Below, in pieces: positions 33,686-44,910 of a DNA stretch of 64,000 nt (within the stretch, counting starts at the first letter, position 1; each line of letters opens with the position of its first letter). Made by a program: the position numbers and the translations under genes. Under the pieces are notes generated by a model. The model had not been told where the DNA came from. It was given only the letters and a program-made list of their open reading frames with translations, and ran no database searches. Origin of the DNA: Eleusine coracana subsp. coracana (Eukaryota; Streptophyta; Magnoliopsida; Poales; Poaceae); NCBI GenBank assembly GCA_032690845.1, contig CM064434.1:34142342-34206341 (forward strand), given 5' to 3'.

Positions 33686-34822
33686 TTAAAGTTGGTCCAT
33701 CGTGTGAACCATGTTATCAGGCTTCCTCTTCTTGTCCTTCATGGAGGACTCAGGCTTGTCTGACCGCTTCTCTTTTCCTTTTCCCTGGATGTCATCCAAC
33801 ACCGACTCACCAGACGTGAACTTGTCAGTGATCTCGAAGCACTCTTGAGCAGTAAGTTTGAGGTCATGATTCCTCCGACCTATCTCACGAACCAAATCAT
33901 CGCTACGGATCCCTCCATGGAAGGCGGCAATGATTTGTTGGTCTGGGACATTGGGGATCTTAGTCTTCTTAGTGCAAAATCATTTGATGTAATCACGAAG
34001 AGGTTCGTCGGTCTTCTCCTTGATCCGAGTAAGGTCGAAGTGGTTGCTCGGTCAATTGCATGTAGCTTGGAAACTTTCTATGAGCTTCCTGTTGAGGTCT
34101 CCCCAAGATGTGATTGACTCCTCTGGAAGAGATGTGAGCCATATCCGAACGGCTTGATCCAGGCAGACCGGGAAGTAATTAGCCATTATATAGGAACCAC
34201 CTCCAGTCAATCGAATCGCCGTGCTGTGAAGCTGCAGCCACTCTCGAGGATTGGTCTGACCATCGTATTTTTCGATGGGGACTGGCTTGAATCCTTTTGG
34301 CGATTGAGCTATGCGAAGCCTAGGGATGTAAGCCTTGATGCCATCGATCTCATCGCGGCAACATCGATCGCCTATGCCAGTCTAGAGATAGGGTTGCTTG
34401 GCGGCCGTGTCGCGGTCCAACATCGTCATCATGTCGATGACGCTGATGGTTGTTATCATCATTATCGCACCGATCCCGATCATCTCGTCGATGTCGGTCA
34501 TCGCAATTGTGCCTTGGAGGAGGATCTTGATGGTCCTCTCATCGGTCGTCCCATTGGTCATCTGTTCTCGAATCACGGCATTCTTCCTCATAGCGTCTGT
34601 TGTCCGGAGCGCGTTCTTCATAGTGAGAGTTGATGGTATCTTGTCCATCATGGAGGCTGAGAGAGTTTCTCAGATCTTCACGCCTTTGCCGACCTCGTGA
34701 AGATATATGACTAGAGCTCGTGACCAACTAAGATTTTGTAGCCTCTTGAGCCGCAGCGGCCTTAAGCATAGCCATCGCCTTCTACATTGCAGGGGTCCAA
34801 TAATTCGCATTGACCATTAGAG
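33686..34822 (-). pseudogene. gag: Tat-type gag in inverted orientation (element C)
   Basis: The minus strand reads from an arginine/aspartate-rich N-terminus (34727-34380, e.g. RGRQRREDLRNSLSLHDGQ) through a degraded retrotransposon gag core to LVREIGRRNHDLKL-like helices and a lysine-rich end (33895-33686, DIQGKGKEKRSDKPESS). This order matches Tat gag. Frames are broken throughout the middle (34380-33900). It follows an inverted LTR piece at 34865-35216 and stops at 33685, opposite to the flanking element B. Confidence 0.75.
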
Positions 34823-35216
34823 TGTCGAGCAAAGTTTTGGGATCGGTAGTAAAATGTATACGGCTGTTGAAGCTTGAGATCAGCAGTAAAATGTATAGGG
34901 CTACACAAGATGCAGAGTTATACAGGTTCGGGCCCTCTCGAAGAGAGTAAAAACCCTACGTCCTGTGTTCTGTGTATTGTATTGATGTTATGAGACTTCT
35001 CCCTCGATGAGGGGTACCCTGCCGCCTCATATATCCGGTCAGCAGGGGGGTACATGAAGAGTCCAAGTCGTAACCCCTTAAGGTTTACATAGAAAGTCTA
35101 TCTCTACATGCCTTGTGCTCCATGTTGAGTCGGTCGGCTTCCTTGTTGATGAAGTACCCTATCGGCTACCGACTTAGTCTTGTATAAGGATACCCGTAAG
35201 GCAAGTATCCCACAGT
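34823..35216 (-). mobile_element. inverted LTR fragment of a Tat element (C)
   Basis: Reverse complement of the element B LTR: TGTTGAAGCTTGAG, AAAAACCCTACGTCCTGTG, CATATATCCGG, CTTGTTGATGAAGTACCC, GTATCCCACAG. The last 42 bp are duplicated (34823-34864 and 34865 onward share AGTAAAATGTATA). The LTR start is missing. Confidence 0.75.
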
Positions 35217-35531
35217 CTTCATTTTCTTGGTCTAACGTCTATACATTATGGTTATATACTTTATACTTCACATCAGACTACCACTACACTAAACCCAGAG
35301 GCCAAGTGCGAGAGGTCATGTGTCGATTGATCGACTCTGCTTGTTATGCGGTTACGAGTCACAACCTAATATGTTAAGGCAGACCGATGCAATTTGAGTT
35401 TCTCAATGATAGAAACATACTTATGATATTTTTATCAATCTTTTAAAGATGATAAGCATGAAACTAATTTACATATAGGTAACATTGTTTCATTACACAG
35501 ATATTACTAATGTTCTCTAGCATTACAGGAT
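35217..35531. other. unassigned interior of Tat element B
   Basis: AT-rich and non-coding, between the inverted fragment and the antisense gene stop. Nothing recognised. Confidence 0.4.
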
Positions 35532-38327
35532 TTACAACTCCTTTGAAGGAGAGGAAGAATCAGCTCGTAGCTCAACATCAGGAGTTACTGGAGGAGTAGG
35601 CACGGTCGGATTGATATCTATGTTGTCGACCAAAGCTCGGGAAGTCTTCAGCATGAAATCCAAGTGCAGCTGGCATTGGTCGTCAGTCAAGTCTGGGTTG
35701 AAGCCCTCCTTGATCTTGTCCAATGGCAGAGCAGGAGACCAAGATTGGCAAATCGCTAGAACTTGACTCCCGGCCTCGGTCGCCACTCATCGAGTGTTAT
35801 GAGCAATAGCTTCCGATGCATGCTTTAGCAAGTACTCCAAGGAGTGGCCAGACTGCTCCACTCGATCAGCATGAACATAGTCCATTGCCTTTCGAGCAGA
35901 GTAAGATAAAGCTGTGAGTGATGATTGTTGGTCAGTATGATCAAAAGAGGATTCAAGAAGATGTGAGAAATAATGAAGGGCTTAATAGCAAGTTTACATT
36001 TGAAGGATTTGGAGGTGCTCTTAGCTTCCTCTATCTTGGTGTCAGCCTCCTTCAGCTCCTTCTACAGCTGAGTGATCTCGGCCTTCTGGTCCTCGACCAA
36101 CTTGGAGAGGTTTTCCTTCTCAGTATTGAAGGCGTTGATAAACCTTTTCCGATTGGAAGTCAACTTCTCCAGGTCGGCAATCTTCTGATCATGAGCTAAA
36201 GACAAACATTTGAACTCTTAGCGTGAGAGTGATTAGTTGATAATTTAAACACAGATGGTGAGTGATCTTACCAGCTATATTTGCACGGCCTTGGTCTAAG
36301 GCCTTGGTCATCTCTCTTTGGTCGGTCTGCAGCTTTTCAATCTCCTTTTGTTCTTTGGCGAGCTGCTGACCGGTGACTAGCATAACACCAGCAATGTGTC
36401 AGTCTTAAACTTAAAGACATGAAGACCGAAGAGTTTACGACATACCAAAAGTTTTGGCTTCAAGGTATTCCACCCTAGTCTGCTTCCTTTCTACAAGAGC
36501 ATACATTCTCTGTATACAAAAAGGGGTTAAGCTTAAGGATAAGATTGAGGCAAAGCTAAAGCAGAGTATTGAAGTACCTTGCTAGCTTCTCGATGTTGAT
36601 GCACAATTTCCAAGTCTTCCACTTCGGGCCGACCGAGTATATCTGCAGACAATGTCGCCTTACCTTTGTCAAGAGGCAAAGGGACGACGGCTGGAGAAGG
36701 TTGGGGTACAGGCATCGGAATGGAGATAGGAATTGTCTTTTTAGATGGCTTATCCACCTCAGTTGGCGTGTTTGATGACTTGCCAACCGGTTTGGGTAGA
36801 TTAGTCAGACGAGGGGGGGGGGTCCTGACCGAGTGGCTTCGGACTCTTGGGCACTCTGAGAATCACTCGTCCAACTACTGTCAAAATAAAGATGGAGGAG
36901 ATTAAAGTGTGTGATGGATGGCAATAAGAGGCAAGGAGTATAAGGTTAAAGAATTAACCTCGGAGCCTTCTTAAGCTTGATTCGGCACAACCTCTTCTTT
37001 AAACAAGTCGACCGAGAATCAGTCTCCTTGCTTTTCTAGGCAAATTTGCCTGCTTTGTCGGTTTGTTTCACCACCCCAGCGTCACTCTGAGTTGTGCTTG
37101 GGGGCTCCGACTGCCTTGAAGGTCGATCGGCGCTTGACAGTCTGCTTCACTAGTCGACTGGGGGGAGGCAGGGTGACAGCTGGATCAGCACGTTCAAGTT
37201 GGGCGCCTGCAGAAGAGGTTGAGCCTACAGTGCCGGTCTGTTGTGGCTTCTCAACATAATCCGGTCCCTCGGTATCGGTCGGAGGGAGCGGAGGATGGGA
37301 TATATAAGTATCCATAACCTGCACAAGAATCAAGATATCAAGCAGGACATCAAGACAAGAAAATAAAGGATTGCTCAAAGCAGACTGAGGCTTACTCGGG
37401 CTTGCATAGTGCCCTTGTTATACGCCTTTCTGATCAACGAGTCATCCTGAAGGATATCCTATTCAACCATTTTTGACAAGCATTTCTTACGAAGTTCACC
37501 GTTTGGCGGGTCATGAACCTCCCTCATTTCGTCATTATTAACATAGTTCCACGCCGGGTGACTCTGAAGCTTCAGGGGCTGCACTGTGCGTACTATGAAG
37601 CTTTTGGTGATGGTAATTCCGTCAATGCCTTCAGCCTTCAAATCAGCTATTTTCTTCAACAGAGCGACCACCTGAGGGTCAGTCGGATCAGGCTTCTCTG
37701 TCCATTGCGCTAGGCGAATTGCCTGAGGCACCAGTGAAGTCAACAAGAACAGGGAGAGGGTTGTCACAGTAGAACCACTCATCCTTCCAGTTCTTGTTTC
37801 CAGTCTTCAATGGCACATTGATGTAGGCCTCCTTCTTACGCAACTGGAAGCCAACACCGCCTATGGCTACTTGATTGTCCTTAGTCGGCAGCGGTCGGAG
37901 GAATGAATAGATGGAAAAATAAATTGAAGTGGGGGAGAATGCCCAGAAATGCTTTGCACATGTGCACGAATATGGTGATGTGAAGGATGGAGTTGGGATT
38001 GAGGCTGAGAAGCTCAATCCCATAAAAGAATAGGAGCCCGCGCAAGAAGCTGCAGCAGGGGACTCTAAAACCCTGCTCGAAGAACGAGCAGAACACAACT
38101 ATCTGTTTATGAATGGGGATGGGGCAAGATTTACGGGGTACCTTCCAGTCGATCCGTACTTGCTCTGGAAAGATGCCGTCGACCACCATCTAGTTCATAT
38201 CGACTTAGGAGAGGTTGCACTTTGAGATCTCCCGAAGCTGCTCCGGAATGTCAATCTCCGACGAGGAGGACGTGGCAGCGGTAGTGGAAGTTGTAGGAAT
38301 CGAGGTGGAAACCTTCTTGCGACCCAT
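35532..38327 (-). pseudogene. antisense multi-exon gene of Tat element B (Transposase_28-like), seven exons
   Basis: ATG 38327 lies in a good context (ATCACCATGGG). Exon 1 has a Ser/Thr-rich start, then PEQVRIDWKVP, QIVVFCSFFEQGFRVP, LRGLLFFYGIELLSLNPNSI and IGGVGFQLRKKEAYINVPL, the pattern of the grass PF04195-like family. Introns with GT-AG ends lie at 37395-37319, 36958-36878, 36577-36510, 36445-36377, 36271-36196 and 35997-35912 (68-86 bp). Downstream exons encode a Pro/Ser-rich linker, a coiled coil (QQLAKEQKEIEKLQTDQRE) and a C-terminal domain with SYSARKAMDYVHADRVEQ. Stops near 38205 and 38190 and shifts near 37900 and 37700 show decay. It runs opposite to the element, between lost pol and the 3' LTR. 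Confidence 0.8.
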
Positions 38328-39168
38328 GGTGATGGTTGTTTTGGGCACGGCGAATCAAGTACTGAACCCTAGCGGAAGCTTGGGGGCTAAGTGCGGCGAG
38401 ATCTGTGGCGGCTGGAAGCAAAGGCGCTAACCCTAGCTGGAAAGCGGAGGAGTCGCTGAGAGCAAAGGACACGCGAGGAAGATGAAGAGTTCGTGCGCAA
38501 ATGCGGCGTGGACTGGAGTCAACCAGTTGCTGCCCTTTTGTACTCCCGCTTTTTGACCTAAGGGTCCCATGGGCCGGGATGGGCCCTATAGTGACGAAGG
38601 ATTTTGATTAATCAGAAGATTAATTAAGGGCCCTCAAACAAGATTAGGGTCTAAAACTTTGAGAAGTAAAACTCGGGGGCTTCTTTGATGAGAAGTATTT
38701 GAAAAATGTTTAATCGTATCTATATGATTTGATGATCATATAGAAAAGGACTTGATGGTCACACGGATTTAAGTTCAAAGGTTATGGTGTTGATTGAAGT
38801 CAATAACCAAATTGCCAAAATTGGACTCATGAATAGATAGAGTGGCTAATTATTAGGGAAAGGCTATATTATGATTGATGTCATTTAGCTTAATAACATT
38901 ATATGATTGATGTCTTATTGGTTCACATGAATTACATATGATTAATATCATAGAATTCAGACCGACCAGTCACTCGAACATAGTGTATTTTTAATAATCG
39001 GTCGGCAAGGTTGAAGCCTTGCAAGTTGGCTTACTAGTTTGATGACCAGAGGTCTGTTAAACTCAGACTCGACGGTTTGAGTAAAATACATACAAAATAA
39101 TAAGAGCTAATATAATGAGACTCTTGCATTATTTGTTAGTCTCCAAATTATATAAGAGTCGGGGGCTA
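38328..39168 (+). other. Tat B region between antisense gene start and 3' LTR
   Basis: On the minus strand it holds the antisense gene's 5' UTR and a TATA-like TACAAAAG near 38541-38534. On the plus strand it ends with the purine tract AGAGTCGGGGGCTAC (about 39154-39168). The middle is AT-rich with no further features. Confidence 0.5.
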
Positions 39169-39700
39169 CACCTGATCAGGTGCACCTGACCAGTGCACCA
39201 GATCTATCAGGAACTTCGATAAAGAGGTCTTCCTAATTTATGATCCACATTAAAGATCATTCTGAGAATTAAAGCTCAAAATCAGGAAGCACTCGAGGGC
39301 TGCTGTGGGATACTTGCTTTATGGGTATCCTCATACAAGCCTAAGTCGGTAGCCGACCGGGTACTTCATCAACAAGGAAGCCGACCGACTCAGCTTGGAG
39401 CACAAGGCATGTGGAGATAGAATTTCTATGTAAATCCTAAAAGGATACGACTAGGACTCTTGAGGTACCCCCCTGCCGACCGGATATATAAGGCGGCAGG
39501 GTACCCCCCATCGAGGGACAGATCAACAGGGGAACAACACAAGTTTCTCAAGATCAATACAATACACAGAACACATGACGTAGTGTTTTTACTCTCATCG
39601 AAGGGGCCCGAACCTGTATAACTCGGCGTCTTGTGTTACCATTGTAGTTCTTTATCTCGACGTAGCCCTATACATTTACTTCCGATCTCAAGCTTCGACA
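39169..39700 (+). mobile_element. 3' LTR of Tat element B
   Basis: It follows the PPT and ends AAGCTTCGACA. The exact start (39168-39173) is uncertain. It contains TATATAA at 39484-39491 inside the inverted repeat CCCTGCCG (39471-39478) / CGGCAGGG (39494-39501). It joins an Athila LTR body at 39701, so element B probably inserted into that LTR and the left part was later lost. Confidence 0.75.
39471..39501 (+). promoter_or_regulatory. TATA box enclosed in an inverted repeat, Tat B LTR
   Basis: CCCTGCCG, then GGATATATAA-containing loop, then CGGCAGGG. The counterpart at about 32830-32860 has CCCAGCCA and TGGCAGGG, with the closing pair changed on both sides. Confidence 0.65.
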
Positions 39701-39823
39701 GTCTATATATTTGTATTTGCGTTGTTTTGGAGCTTTATTGCAGAAACAGGTAAAATTGGTGATTAAAGTGATGCTGGAGAGGATAGGAATCCAGAACCGA
39801 CGAAAAGCACTGAAGAAGCCCAG

Positions 39824-39859
39824 CGCGTCAATCGGTGCAGTCCATGAGCCGGTTGGTGT
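39824..39859. repeat. paired palindrome module, D 5' LTR copy 1
   Basis: CGCGTCAATCGGTGCA, spacer GTCC, ATGAGCCGGTTGGTGT. Same spacer as the 3' LTR copy at 52053. Confidence 0.7.
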
Positions 39860-40075
39860 AAGGGTGTTTTTGCCCACAGAAGTGACCGAGGACCATTCCA
39901 CATGTTTATGAATATTTATCTGTGCAAGACACTTGAAGATATTTGCCTAGAAGATTTATGGAACTTCAAGATCTTGACGTGCAATACAAGACTTTCTCTC
40001 GAAGGAAAAGGCCCACATGGCAGCTGTGGAAGACAAAGGAACCGACTCGGAGAAGAAAACAGAGAAGACACGGCT

Positions 40076-40110
40076 TGCGCCGATCAGCGCAATCCTGTGC
40101 GATCAGCGCA
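40076..40110. repeat. paired palindrome module, D 5' LTR copy 2
   Basis: TGCGCCGATCAGCGCA, spacer ATCC, then TGTGCGATCAGCGCA, which has lost one base. It lies about 40 bp upstream of the decayed TATA. Confidence 0.8.
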
Positions 40111-40791
40111 ACCACCTTATTTGCTAGAAACCGAGTCCTTTATGAGTAGAACCTCTACAAATACTTGTAAACCCTGGTCACAGGCGAAAGGAGGTAACAG
40201 AGGTACAATAGATTGCTGAGTTAGAGCCATCAGGGCATGGCCCGTTAGAATAGATCTCTAGTTGAGTTTCAAGAACCATTGGTGTTAAGAGTTGATCCGT
40301 CAAGGTAGGCCATCTCGACGGGGATGAATCTTACTCTATGTATCTCAAGCATGATTGAATATGTTGATGATGGTTTTGGTGATTTGTCTATCTTGATTCC
40401 ATAATCATGCATGTGCTTATTCCTATTGCTTGGTTCTAGGCTAAGTAAGTAGATATTATCTTGATCATGGTGATTAGGATAGTATTCGGACATTGTATTG
40501 ATTATGGTTGCTTGATGATGCTAGTAGTGTGGTTTAGCGGTGACAACAATAAGCCTGTGCAGCACTATTGGATAGTTGAGTAGGGTTTCCTCTCTGCAGC
40601 GATAAATCGGGAGCCGCTCGGAAAGCAAGGTGGTCTTATTCATTATAGGTTTTCATTGATTCATGTAATTACCCATTATGATGCTATTTAATTAGACTTT
40701 TTGGTTAGGACCTCACAAGAAGATATCTGGCTACTCACTTAATAGCATAGGCTTACAATGTATCTGGCGCACTTTGGCTTAGATTTACTAG

Positions 40792-40828
40792 TGTGCCGAT
40801 CGGCTCAATGCCTGCGCTGATCGGCGCA
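40792..40828. repeat. paired palindrome module, D 5' LTR copy 3
   Basis: TGTGCCGATCGGCTCA, spacer ATGCC, TGCGCTGATCGGCGCA, in the transcribed part of the LTR. Confidence 0.85.
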
Positions 40829-42354
40829 ACGACAGATTTACTGTCTGGCGCACCTTTGTGCTAGCCAGTCTCCCCTCATGCGACCTGAATTGGACAGTAG
40901 CCTTGATTAGACCTTTTACTGTTAACTTTGTTTAATTACCCCTAATGTCCCTATGGATTTGATAAACCTTGGAATACTCAATTCAAGGGAAAAAGTTCTA
41001 TAATCGTACACCGTCCTCTTGCGGTATACAAGTGTCACACCCGGTTCCAACGACCAAAACCAAATGCATCTGTATGCATGCCCAGGATCAATTTTTCACG
41101 CACATATGACAATTATTGTGATAAAATAACAATATCTTTATTAAAACGATAATGTTATTACAACAGTGACCCATAGGTCAAAAAGAAAAAGATTACATTG
41201 TAGCGGAATAAACTAAGCGTTGGCGTCCTTCAGCTCCCACATGAAGTCGACCAGAAGACCGCATGCCTAGTCTCCTCCATCATCTTCATAATGTACCATC
41301 CTTCTCCTGTAGCTGCGCAACAATGTGGTGCATAGCAAGGGTGAGTACGTGCCGTACTCAGCAAGTGGGGGAAAAGATGACATGGGGCTAAAGACAAGGA
41401 AGGCTTAATGGGGTTTATAGCATGAGGTTTTAATTCCCTAAAGCATCCTAATTACTAGGTGGGGTCATCCCAACCCTCAACCCACATGGTACTATCCAAT
41501 CCAGGTATGAACCATCCAACCATGCCAACCATTCCAACCATTCCAACCCATAACCAACTAATCTTGTGACAATTCCAGGCCACTCGTGAGCGTGAGCACG
41601 GCTATCATGATAGTTTGATACTCTGTAGAGTTTGTACCACTTTACCCATAAGTCGTGATTTCGTCCCCTGTTACCAGGTGGACTAGAGTCTCCATGTTGC
41701 CATGCTGGCCAAGCACTAGCACACTTCCTTTGGTGTGCGGCCAGGAGATCACTACGAGGCTTTTACAAAGGGTCTCCCAGTACATGCTAGCCACTAAGGT
41801 TCCACTCCCGTCCATAAGTGATAGCCCATCAACAAGTAGCTCATTACCCCAGGAGCCCCCTCTTGAGCCATTCGGATACAAGGACAGTCCTCTTGACTTC
41901 CATTCCCCGCTCCACCAAATGCTGCACTGAAACTAGGAGAACTCCTAATTAATCAGCCAAGCTGTTCCATAGCAGCCTTGTGATGGCACTGTTGTCCTAG
42001 GTTACCACTCCATGAACCGGTTCCTCGGATCTACAACAAGCCTAGCACCACCAACCATGTGCCCACGACACCACATCCATTCCATTCGGCTTGCATAGAT
42101 CCCTAAGTCCATGTTGCTAACAAAAATTATCATTCCACCCATGAAGTGACATATTCATTCAAAACAAGATGCACACAATCATATAAACAAACTAAGAAAC
42201 AGTACACCAAACAATAATAAAATACATTAAAATCAATCACAAAAGATGGTACGCATTTCTACGATCGCGTGTGTGCAAGAATCATCTAAATCGGAGTTAC
42301 GAGCAAAAAGTTACGAAGGTTTAAAGGTGTATGGTTAAAATAGTAAAAACAAAT

Positions 42355-42600
42355 AGGTTTAGGGACCTAAAAGTAATTTTAGAAAAGAATAGGGACTAAA
42401 TTGTAAAATAACAGGATGAAAACATAGTTTATAAAAAGTTTAGGGACTAAAATGTAATTTATAATAAGCTTAGGGACCAAAGTGTAAAAAGACAGGACTA
42501 AGATATAATTAATATTAAGTGGAGGGGTGTTTCTACAAAATTATAGGGTTAAAATAATATTTATAAAAATGTTAGGGGCTAAAACAGAAATAACTAAAGC
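42355..42600. repeat. degenerate repeat with TTTAGGGACTAAAATGTAA-like units
   Basis: At least five imperfect copies of a 'tagggactaaa' word with A/T-rich spacers, irregularly spaced. Confidence 0.55.
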
Positions 42601-43770
42601 TTCTGCGAAGAAATCATGTTTAAAAACTAATTAGGACGAAACAGAGGGGCTTAGGTGCAAAATGGCCATTTTCCTGGATTTATTTGAAGTAAAATAAATC
42701 TTAAAACAGGTGAACCGAGTTCATGGGTTCATGGACCGGCTCTGGGGCACTGATTCAAAGGTCCATGGCGGACCGGGACTGGGTAGGCAGTGGGCTGCTG
42801 CTGTGGACAGAACGGCACGACAAAAGACTTTCGCGTTCCCGCTGATTGGCTATACTAATCGAGCTACAACTTGAACCTGTATGTTGAATAAGTTGTGGGA
42901 CACAATACTAGTAATCTGGTGTTGATGTTAGCTCACCTGATCTGGAGATCACAGGGGGAAAACAGGCAAGGTCACAACGCAATAGATGGTGGGCCAAACG
43001 CGTTCCTGGAGGCATCAGGACAGATTTAAACATATGCTTTGGTCAAGACGATCATAACTTCCTATAACACATTGAGGATGATTATGTATCAAGGACGCAT
43101 CAGAATTGGGAGAAATAGAAGGGTAATTAGCGATGCACGTGCTGGATGCGCCCAGAACAGTGAGCAGTAGTCATTCAAAACATGATCCTATTCACATCAC
43201 TGCTCCTATGGCCATGAATTTTGGATATGTTGTAGGATGCATCAAGGTGCATCTCCTGGTAAAATTGCGTGATGTTTCATTGGCTAGATCAACGGGAACA
43301 TGGATTAGAATTTGGGGCATTGTGGCTGGAGAGACCGATGGCAAGAGTTGAACTTGATGCTTATGGATGGGAATGAAGGTGAGGGGGCAAGGGAGCTCGT
43401 GAGCCAGGCCAAGGGGCGTCCAGGGGTAACATTAGAGGCCTAGGATGGGGAGAGGAAAGGGTAGGGAAGGGAGGGGAGGGGCCAAGAGGCACACAAAACT
43501 ATCAGCCATGAATGGTTCGAGTTATTGCCACTATAGTTGATGTTTCTTTCCCTGAAAGTGAAAATTGATGGGGAACACAGTTATAAAATGGTTTTGATGA
43601 TAAACCAACGTGGGTGCAGGTTTACGATGATCAAGGTGTGGTAGTTTTGTCATATCTACTTATGAAAATTAAAGGGACTCAAGTGACGAGTCAGTTTAGA
43701 TGGCTAATGGGCATGCAAGTGCTGATTTATGGTGTTATATTCAGAGCTTGGGACGTCCATCAAAGTGAAA

Positions 43771-43793
43771 CAAGAGAGAGAGAGAGAGAGAGG
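43771..43793. repeat. (GA)n microsatellite
   Basis: About eleven GA units, beginning AAGAGAGAGA. Confidence 0.9.
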
Positions 43794-44853
43794 AGTGGAT
43801 GACTAGGAAGAGGAAAAGTTTGATCGGTTGTGGACATGTTGGGCTCAAATTTTTATGTGCTAGCAAGCTAGGCTTGCTCCATGTATCAGGGAGAAGGGAG
43901 ATTAGATTAGTCTAGGTAATTAGATGACATCAGATGAATAATATATTTCGAGAATAGAATATGGTTGTGGGTTGACATAAAGATTTGCATGCCAAACAGA
44001 GGGAAAGACAATTTTGCTTCATGACTTTTTAGAGAATGAAGAACAATATATGAATTATAAGGAAGTGCAAAGAAGAGAGATCGAGAACGATGTGTGGGAT
44101 TGAGCAATGATAAGGTTATAAAGAAAATTATATTTGATGATGAATCAAGGGCAACAATATGATAAAATTAGGAGAATTATGTGTTTTGAGTGTTGAAAAG
44201 GCTCACACCTCGAATTTGGAAAATACGAGATGTGACAAACTACCCCCGTTAAAAGGAATCTCGTCCCGAGATTCAGAGAAGCTAAGATTTAAGAGTTCAA
44301 ACATAGAAGATAACAATTTGGGAGGATCAAAAGGAATTGGTGGGAAAGACAATGAATGGGAAGTGAAGAATTATTAACATGGAAATAGGACCATGCTATA
44401 TGCATCAATGATTGTAGATAGGGTTCAACGAAAAAATTTGACCAAGGAAGGATAGGCTCAAACAACCTAAAACAATCATAACACACAATCACTCATTACT
44501 CTTCAAATAATAGTCTACGCTGACATCCATTGCTTCGTGTCTTGTTGTGGCTGAAGTACTTCACTTCTCTTATTGAAAGTCTTTAGCGCCTTGTCTTATT
44601 GCTCTTGTTATCATGATGATGACCTTCGTGGTGGTGATTTGATCAAACCGAAACAAGTTTTGGAGTCAACATACAAAATATTAATAACCTAAATTAATTT
44701 GTTTAATTTAGAAAGTACCACTTTTACCTAAAATAAATTATAATGCTCTAATTATCTAATTAATTTAAAATAAAATTTTAATCTATTATAAAAAATGTTG
44801 AAGTTTAGTGGAGTTGGGTCACAAACCAAAATTTAAAATTTTGGTGTGTGACA

Positions 44854-44881
44854 ATAAGTGGGTGCGTAATTACGACCAACA
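44854..44881 (+). mobile_element. 5' LTR of Athila element D, last 28 bp
   Basis: ATAAGTGGGTGCGTAATTAC followed by GACCAACA. Ends CCAACA, the inverted match of the 3' LTR start TGTTGG. Homologous to the end of the Ath1 LTR (2805-2832). Confidence 0.85.
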
Positions 44882-44892
44882 AGCCCTTTTTC

Positions 44893-44910
44893 TGGCACCG
44901 TTGCCAGGGA
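44893..44910 (+). other. primer-binding site of Athila D (tRNA-Asp type)
   Basis: TGGCACCGTTGCCAGGGA, two changes from the tRNA-Asp-type PBS TGGCGCCGTTGCCGGGGA used by Athila elements, 11 bp after the LTR. Confidence 0.85.

Larger units (their letters stand above)
39701..41032 (+). mobile_element. 5' LTR of Athila element D, main part
   Basis: Aligns with 51937-53223 of the 3' LTR (TTTGGAGCTTTATTGCAGAAA, AGTTGAGTTTCAAGAACCATTGG, CATAATCATGCATGTGC and so on). The first ~98 bp are missing and the LTR is interrupted at 41032 by a solo LTR; it resumes at 44854. Three paired-palindrome modules lie in it. The TATA position (TATAAAT at 52384) has become TACAAAT here. Confidence 0.85.
41033..44853 (-). 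mobile_element. solo LTR, probably Del/Tekay-like (3.8 kb), inside an Athila LTR
   Basis: Starts TGTCACACC and ends GGTGTGTGACA, flanked by ACAAG (41028-41032) and ATAAG (44854-44858), a 5-bp target-site duplication with one mismatch. The disrupted Athila LTR continues on the other side. The inside is non-coding: TACTCAGCAAGTGGGG near 41360, a degenerate AGGGACTAAAATGTAA-type repeat at 42355-42600, and a (GA)n run at 43771-43793. No gag or pol is present, so a solo LTR fits best. Orientation is inferred from the order of landmarks. Confidence 0.65.

Noticed and set aside
41033..44853. The TGTCACACC insertion as a DNA transposon with terminal inverted repeats or a Helitron
   Set aside because: A 5-bp target duplication, a TG...CA type terminus and LTR-like landmarks favour a solo LTR. 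A DNA transposon is not excluded but no transposase or subterminal repeats were seen.
44893..44910. The tRNA-like 18-mer as part of a tRNA gene
   Set aside because: Only the 3'-end complement is present, next to an LTR; it is a primer-binding site.
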